Shown in pieces: positions 5,462 to 6,693 of a stretch of DNA of 6,693 bases. Position numbers and translations under genes: made by a program. The notes beneath the pieces were generated by a model. That model was not told where the DNA came from. It worked only from the letters and a program-made list of their open reading frames with translations, and searched no databases. Origin of the DNA: Paracoccaceae bacterium (GTDB taxonomy: Bacteria; Pseudomonadota; Alphaproteobacteria; Rhodobacterales; Rhodobacteraceae); assembly GCA_002401945.1 (NCBI GenBank), contig NVUP01000005.1, positions 13,406 through 20,098 on the forward strand. Reading direction: 5' to 3'. Position 1 is the stretch's first letter, and each line of letters starts with the position of its first letter.

Positions 5462-5718
5462 TGGCTTTCAACCAGTTGCAACCATGGCGTAACCGGGCGG
5501 CGTTTCAACCCCTGCCTGTCGGTCAATTCTCGCCGCGCCATGTATTTGAGAACACTCAAAACGGTGTCTTCGGCAACTTCACCCCCGGCAATCTGTTCCG
5601 CACAATGGTCGCGGTCTTGCAGCACCAGATCAAAGGGTTCAACCGCATACCAGAATTCCTCAAAACTCATTGGATCAAGCCAATCATCAATATCTTGTAT
5701 GTACTTAAATTTTTTCAT
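5458..5718 (-). CDS. Small acidic reverse-strand protein, 86 residues
   Basis: This is the only reverse-strand gene I support. The start is CAT at 5716-5718 read in reverse, with a weak GGA just upstream. The stop overlaps the stop of the forward 86-residue exported protein by two bases, tail to tail. The product is soluble and acidic, beginning MKKFKYIQDIDDWLDPM, with a Trp/Phe-rich first half (FEEFWYAVEPFDLVLQDRD). A helical segment (DTVLSVLKYMARRELTDR) and a basic patch with a TPWLQL ending follow. It reads as a coherent globular protein, unlike the overlapping forward frames. I recognise no family. It may be a regulator or a partner of the element, but nothing in the sequence shows this. 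Confidence 0.68.
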   Translation of the reverse strand: MKKFKYIQDIDDWLDPMSFEEFWYAVEPFDLVLQDRDHCAEQIAGGEVAEDTVLSVLKYMARRELTDRQGLKRRPVTPWLQLVESH

Positions 5719-5726
5719 TTTTCCAA

Positions 5727-5754
5727 AATATCACAAACGGATTCAACCGTGCAA
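5727..5754 (-). promoter_or_regulatory. Possible reverse promoter with ACGG/CCGT dyad
   Basis: Read on the reverse strand, TTGCAC (5754-5749), a 16-base spacer and GATATT (5732-5727) make a weak promoter. It would give an almost leaderless transcript for the reverse gene starting at 5718. Within the spacer, ACGG (5737-5740) and CCGT (5747-5750) form a short dyad. Because the neighbouring genes diverge here with only 62 bases between start codons, a shared regulatory site is plausible but weakly supported. Confidence 0.25.
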
Positions 5755-5780
5755 ATCCTTTAGCAAAATGGAGATGGGAT

Positions 5781-6266
5781 ATGACTTCCAGCATATCAGA
5801 CGATCTGAAAAAGACCTTTGGTCTAAAGGCCGCAAGACATGATGCGGCAAAAAAACTCAACAAGAATGAATGGAAATCCTATGAGCAAATCAAGAAGCTG
5901 ATCGATGGCGTGCGCCAATATGAAGAGCGGCAATATAAGCTTGAATACAAAACCCGTGTGGAAACAGTCGCCAAACGCCTGATCAATGAAGCAGGTTCAA
6001 AAACCAGAGCATTCAAGCCGCCATGGGCGCGGCATGACAAGTTCGACAAAAGCGCCATCATTCTGCAAGCGCGGCGCGTTGTTCATGATCAGCATGACAA
6101 GGTGATGTCATTTCTGGATCGGCAGGAAACGCAAAAGATCGAAGAACTGGTTCAGCGTTCCGAGCATAACATCCAAAAGCGTGAAAAACCCAAGCTCGAC
6201 TTTCAAAAGGCTGTGGAGCGCCGTTCGGGATTGGAGCGCCGTATTCGCACTCGTTCCCGCAGCTAA
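5781..6266 (+). CDS. Highly charged, basic helical protein
   Basis: GGAG (5770-5773) lies seven bases before the ATG. The 161-residue product is very rich in Lys, Arg, Glu and Gln and appears almost entirely helical, with no membrane segment or signal peptide. Stretches at about 30-70 (EWKSYEQIKKLIDGVRQYEE onward) and 105-130 (DKVMSFLDRQETQKIEELVQ) are coiled-coil candidates. The C-terminus is strongly basic (ERRSGLERRIRTRSRS), which suits nucleic-acid or acidic-partner binding. It lies in a small group apart from the ATPase operon and before the SOS-controlled gene. A relaxosome accessory or DNA-binding role is inference. No family was recognised. Confidence 0.75.
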   Translation: MTSSISDDLKKTFGLKAARHDAAKKLNKNEWKSYEQIKKLIDGVRQYEERQYKLEYKTRVETVAKRLINEAGSKTRAFKPPWARHDKFDKSAIILQARRVVHDQHDKVMSFLDRQETQKIEELVQRSEHNIQKREKPKLDFQKAVERRSGLERRIRTRSRS

Positions 6267-6290
6267 ATATATAAAAACATGAGATTTTTC

Positions 6291-6319
6291 TTGCTTTTAT
6301 AGGAATTTATCCCCAATAT
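6291..6319 (+). promoter_or_regulatory. Weak candidate promoter before the LexA box
   Basis: TTGCTT (6291-6296), 17 bases, then CAATAT (6314-6319) is a weak sigma-70-like pair. Its -10 abuts the LexA box at 6320-6334, so bound LexA would block transcription. The match to consensus is poor. The call depends mainly on its position relative to the operator. Confidence 0.3.
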
Positions 6320-6334
6320 GTTCTGCTTATGTTC
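6320..6334 (+). promoter_or_regulatory. LexA (SOS) box, alphaproteobacterial type
   Basis: GTTC (6320-6323), seven bases, then GTTC (6331-6334) matches exactly the direct-repeat operator GTTC-N7-GTTC bound by alphaproteobacterial LexA. The identity extends to ATGTTCT on both repeats, spaced 11 bases apart, about one helical turn. It lies 50 bases before the start codon of the last gene, in an intergenic region. Repression relieved by RecA during DNA damage is the expected behaviour. Confidence 0.7.
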
Positions 6335-6346
6335 TCAACGGTGAGA
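6333..6346. repeat. Short dyad overlapping the LexA box
   Basis: TCTCA (6333-6337) and TGAGA (6342-6346) are complementary around ACGG. They are flanked by a wider inverted pair, GTTCTG (6320-6325) and CAGAAC (6351-6356). The dyads overlap the downstream repeat of the LexA box and could be a second operator or an early mRNA hairpin. Confidence 0.35.
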
Positions 6347-6384
6347 TCGTCAGAACGGAGAGAAAGAAGAAACGGAGTAAACGC

Positions 6385-6693
6385 ATGAAAGACGATACAG
6401 ACAAACTGGAAAATGGCGCGATAGTGGAAAAACCCACCCCGCCAGCGCTGACCATTGATTGGGAATTGTATGGCACGTATCTGGATGAATCTGATCTTTC
6501 TGACGCCGACAAGCAGGCTTTTGTTGAAACCCTCTGGTCAATCGTTGTCAGCTTCGTTGATCTCGGTTTTGGGGTGCATCCCGTCCAACATGTTTGTGGG
6601 CAAGAGGATGATTTACGTGAATTGATCACCGCCAATGCCGATGCTGTGGTAACATCAAAGAACAATTCCAAACCTGAGTTTAATGCCGCCGCT
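6385..6693 (+). CDS. Partial conserved protein upstream of a probable recombinase gene
   Basis: The ATG at 6385 has GGAG (6374-6377) seven bases upstream. The frame stays open for 103 codons to the window end, so the 3' end is missing. After a polar start, the segment at residues 21-66 (ALTIDWELYGTYLDESDLSD, then AFVETLWSIVVSFVDLGFGV and HP) is the conserved part. I recall this small protein family lying directly before large site-specific recombinase genes in alphaproteobacterial mobile elements. That recollection could not be checked here. It lacks membrane segments and known catalytic motifs. It follows the LexA box, so SOS control is likely. A role in excision or in regulating the recombinase is inference. 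Confidence 0.72.
   Translation, partial: MKDDTDKLENGAIVEKPTPPALTIDWELYGTYLDESDLSDADKQAFVETLWSIVVSFVDLGFGVHPVQHVCGQEDDLRELITANADAVVTSKNNSKPEFNAAA

Noticed and set aside
5365..5842. Overlapping forward frames across the reverse-strand 86-residue gene
   Set aside because: They overlap two better-supported forward genes, lack good ribosome binding sites, and read as low-quality basic/aromatic sequence. The reverse frame gives a coherent acidic protein.
6273..6290. A-run/T-run pair after the 161-residue gene as a terminator
   Set aside because: The possible stem is only AT pairs around a short loop, too weak to call an intrinsic terminator.
6327..6671. Reverse open frame of 114 codons at the right end
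   Set aside because: It is antisense to the forward gene starting at 6385, which has a good ribosome binding site and a conserved-looking sequence. It also covers the LexA box.

Overview
The window looks like part of an integrative or conjugative element in an alphaproteobacterium, with a Rhodobacterales-type genome the most likely host. That assignment rests on three things: an exact GTTC-N7-GTTC motif, the class of LexA (SOS) box characteristic of alphaproteobacteria; a TraG/VirD4-type coupling ATPase surrounded by small membrane and exported proteins; and a downstream gene family that I recall sitting just before site-specific recombinases in such genomes. Host and element type are inferences. 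No tRNA, rRNA, CRISPR array, transposase, relaxase or recombinase is visible inside the window.

Region 1 (1-335) has no convincing gene. It holds a strong hairpin at 8-28 and a plausible promoter at 281-309.

Region 2 (336-1969) is a two-gene cassette. The first gene encodes a divergent ROK-family, fructokinase-like protein that starts at TTG. The second encodes an unrecognised 177-residue protein, and the two overlap in an ATGA junction. The ROK protein keeps the core fold and the catalytic Asp, but has lost the N-terminal phosphate loop and one of the usual zinc/sugar-site histidines.

Region 3 (about 1990-5461) looks like one forward transcription unit. In order it has a candidate promoter overlapped downstream by a 27-bp interrupted palindrome, a 37-codon small ORF, a hairpin, a 62-residue DnaJ-type zinc-finger miniprotein, a second hairpin, an anchored Cys-containing protein of 193 residues, a two-TM protein of 126 residues, a two-TM protein of 101 residues, a 461-residue VirD4/TraG-like ATPase without its own membrane segments, and a small exported protein of 86 residues. 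Several junctions overlap or nearly touch, so translation is probably coupled. I infer that the 101- and/or 126-residue proteins anchor the soluble ATPase at the membrane.

Region 4 (5458-6693) holds a small reverse-strand gene lying tail to tail with the operon, a forward gene for a basic, highly charged helical protein, and an intergenic region with the LexA box. It ends with a truncated gene that runs off the window end. If the downstream gene is a recombinase, SOS induction would tie DNA damage to element mobilisation.
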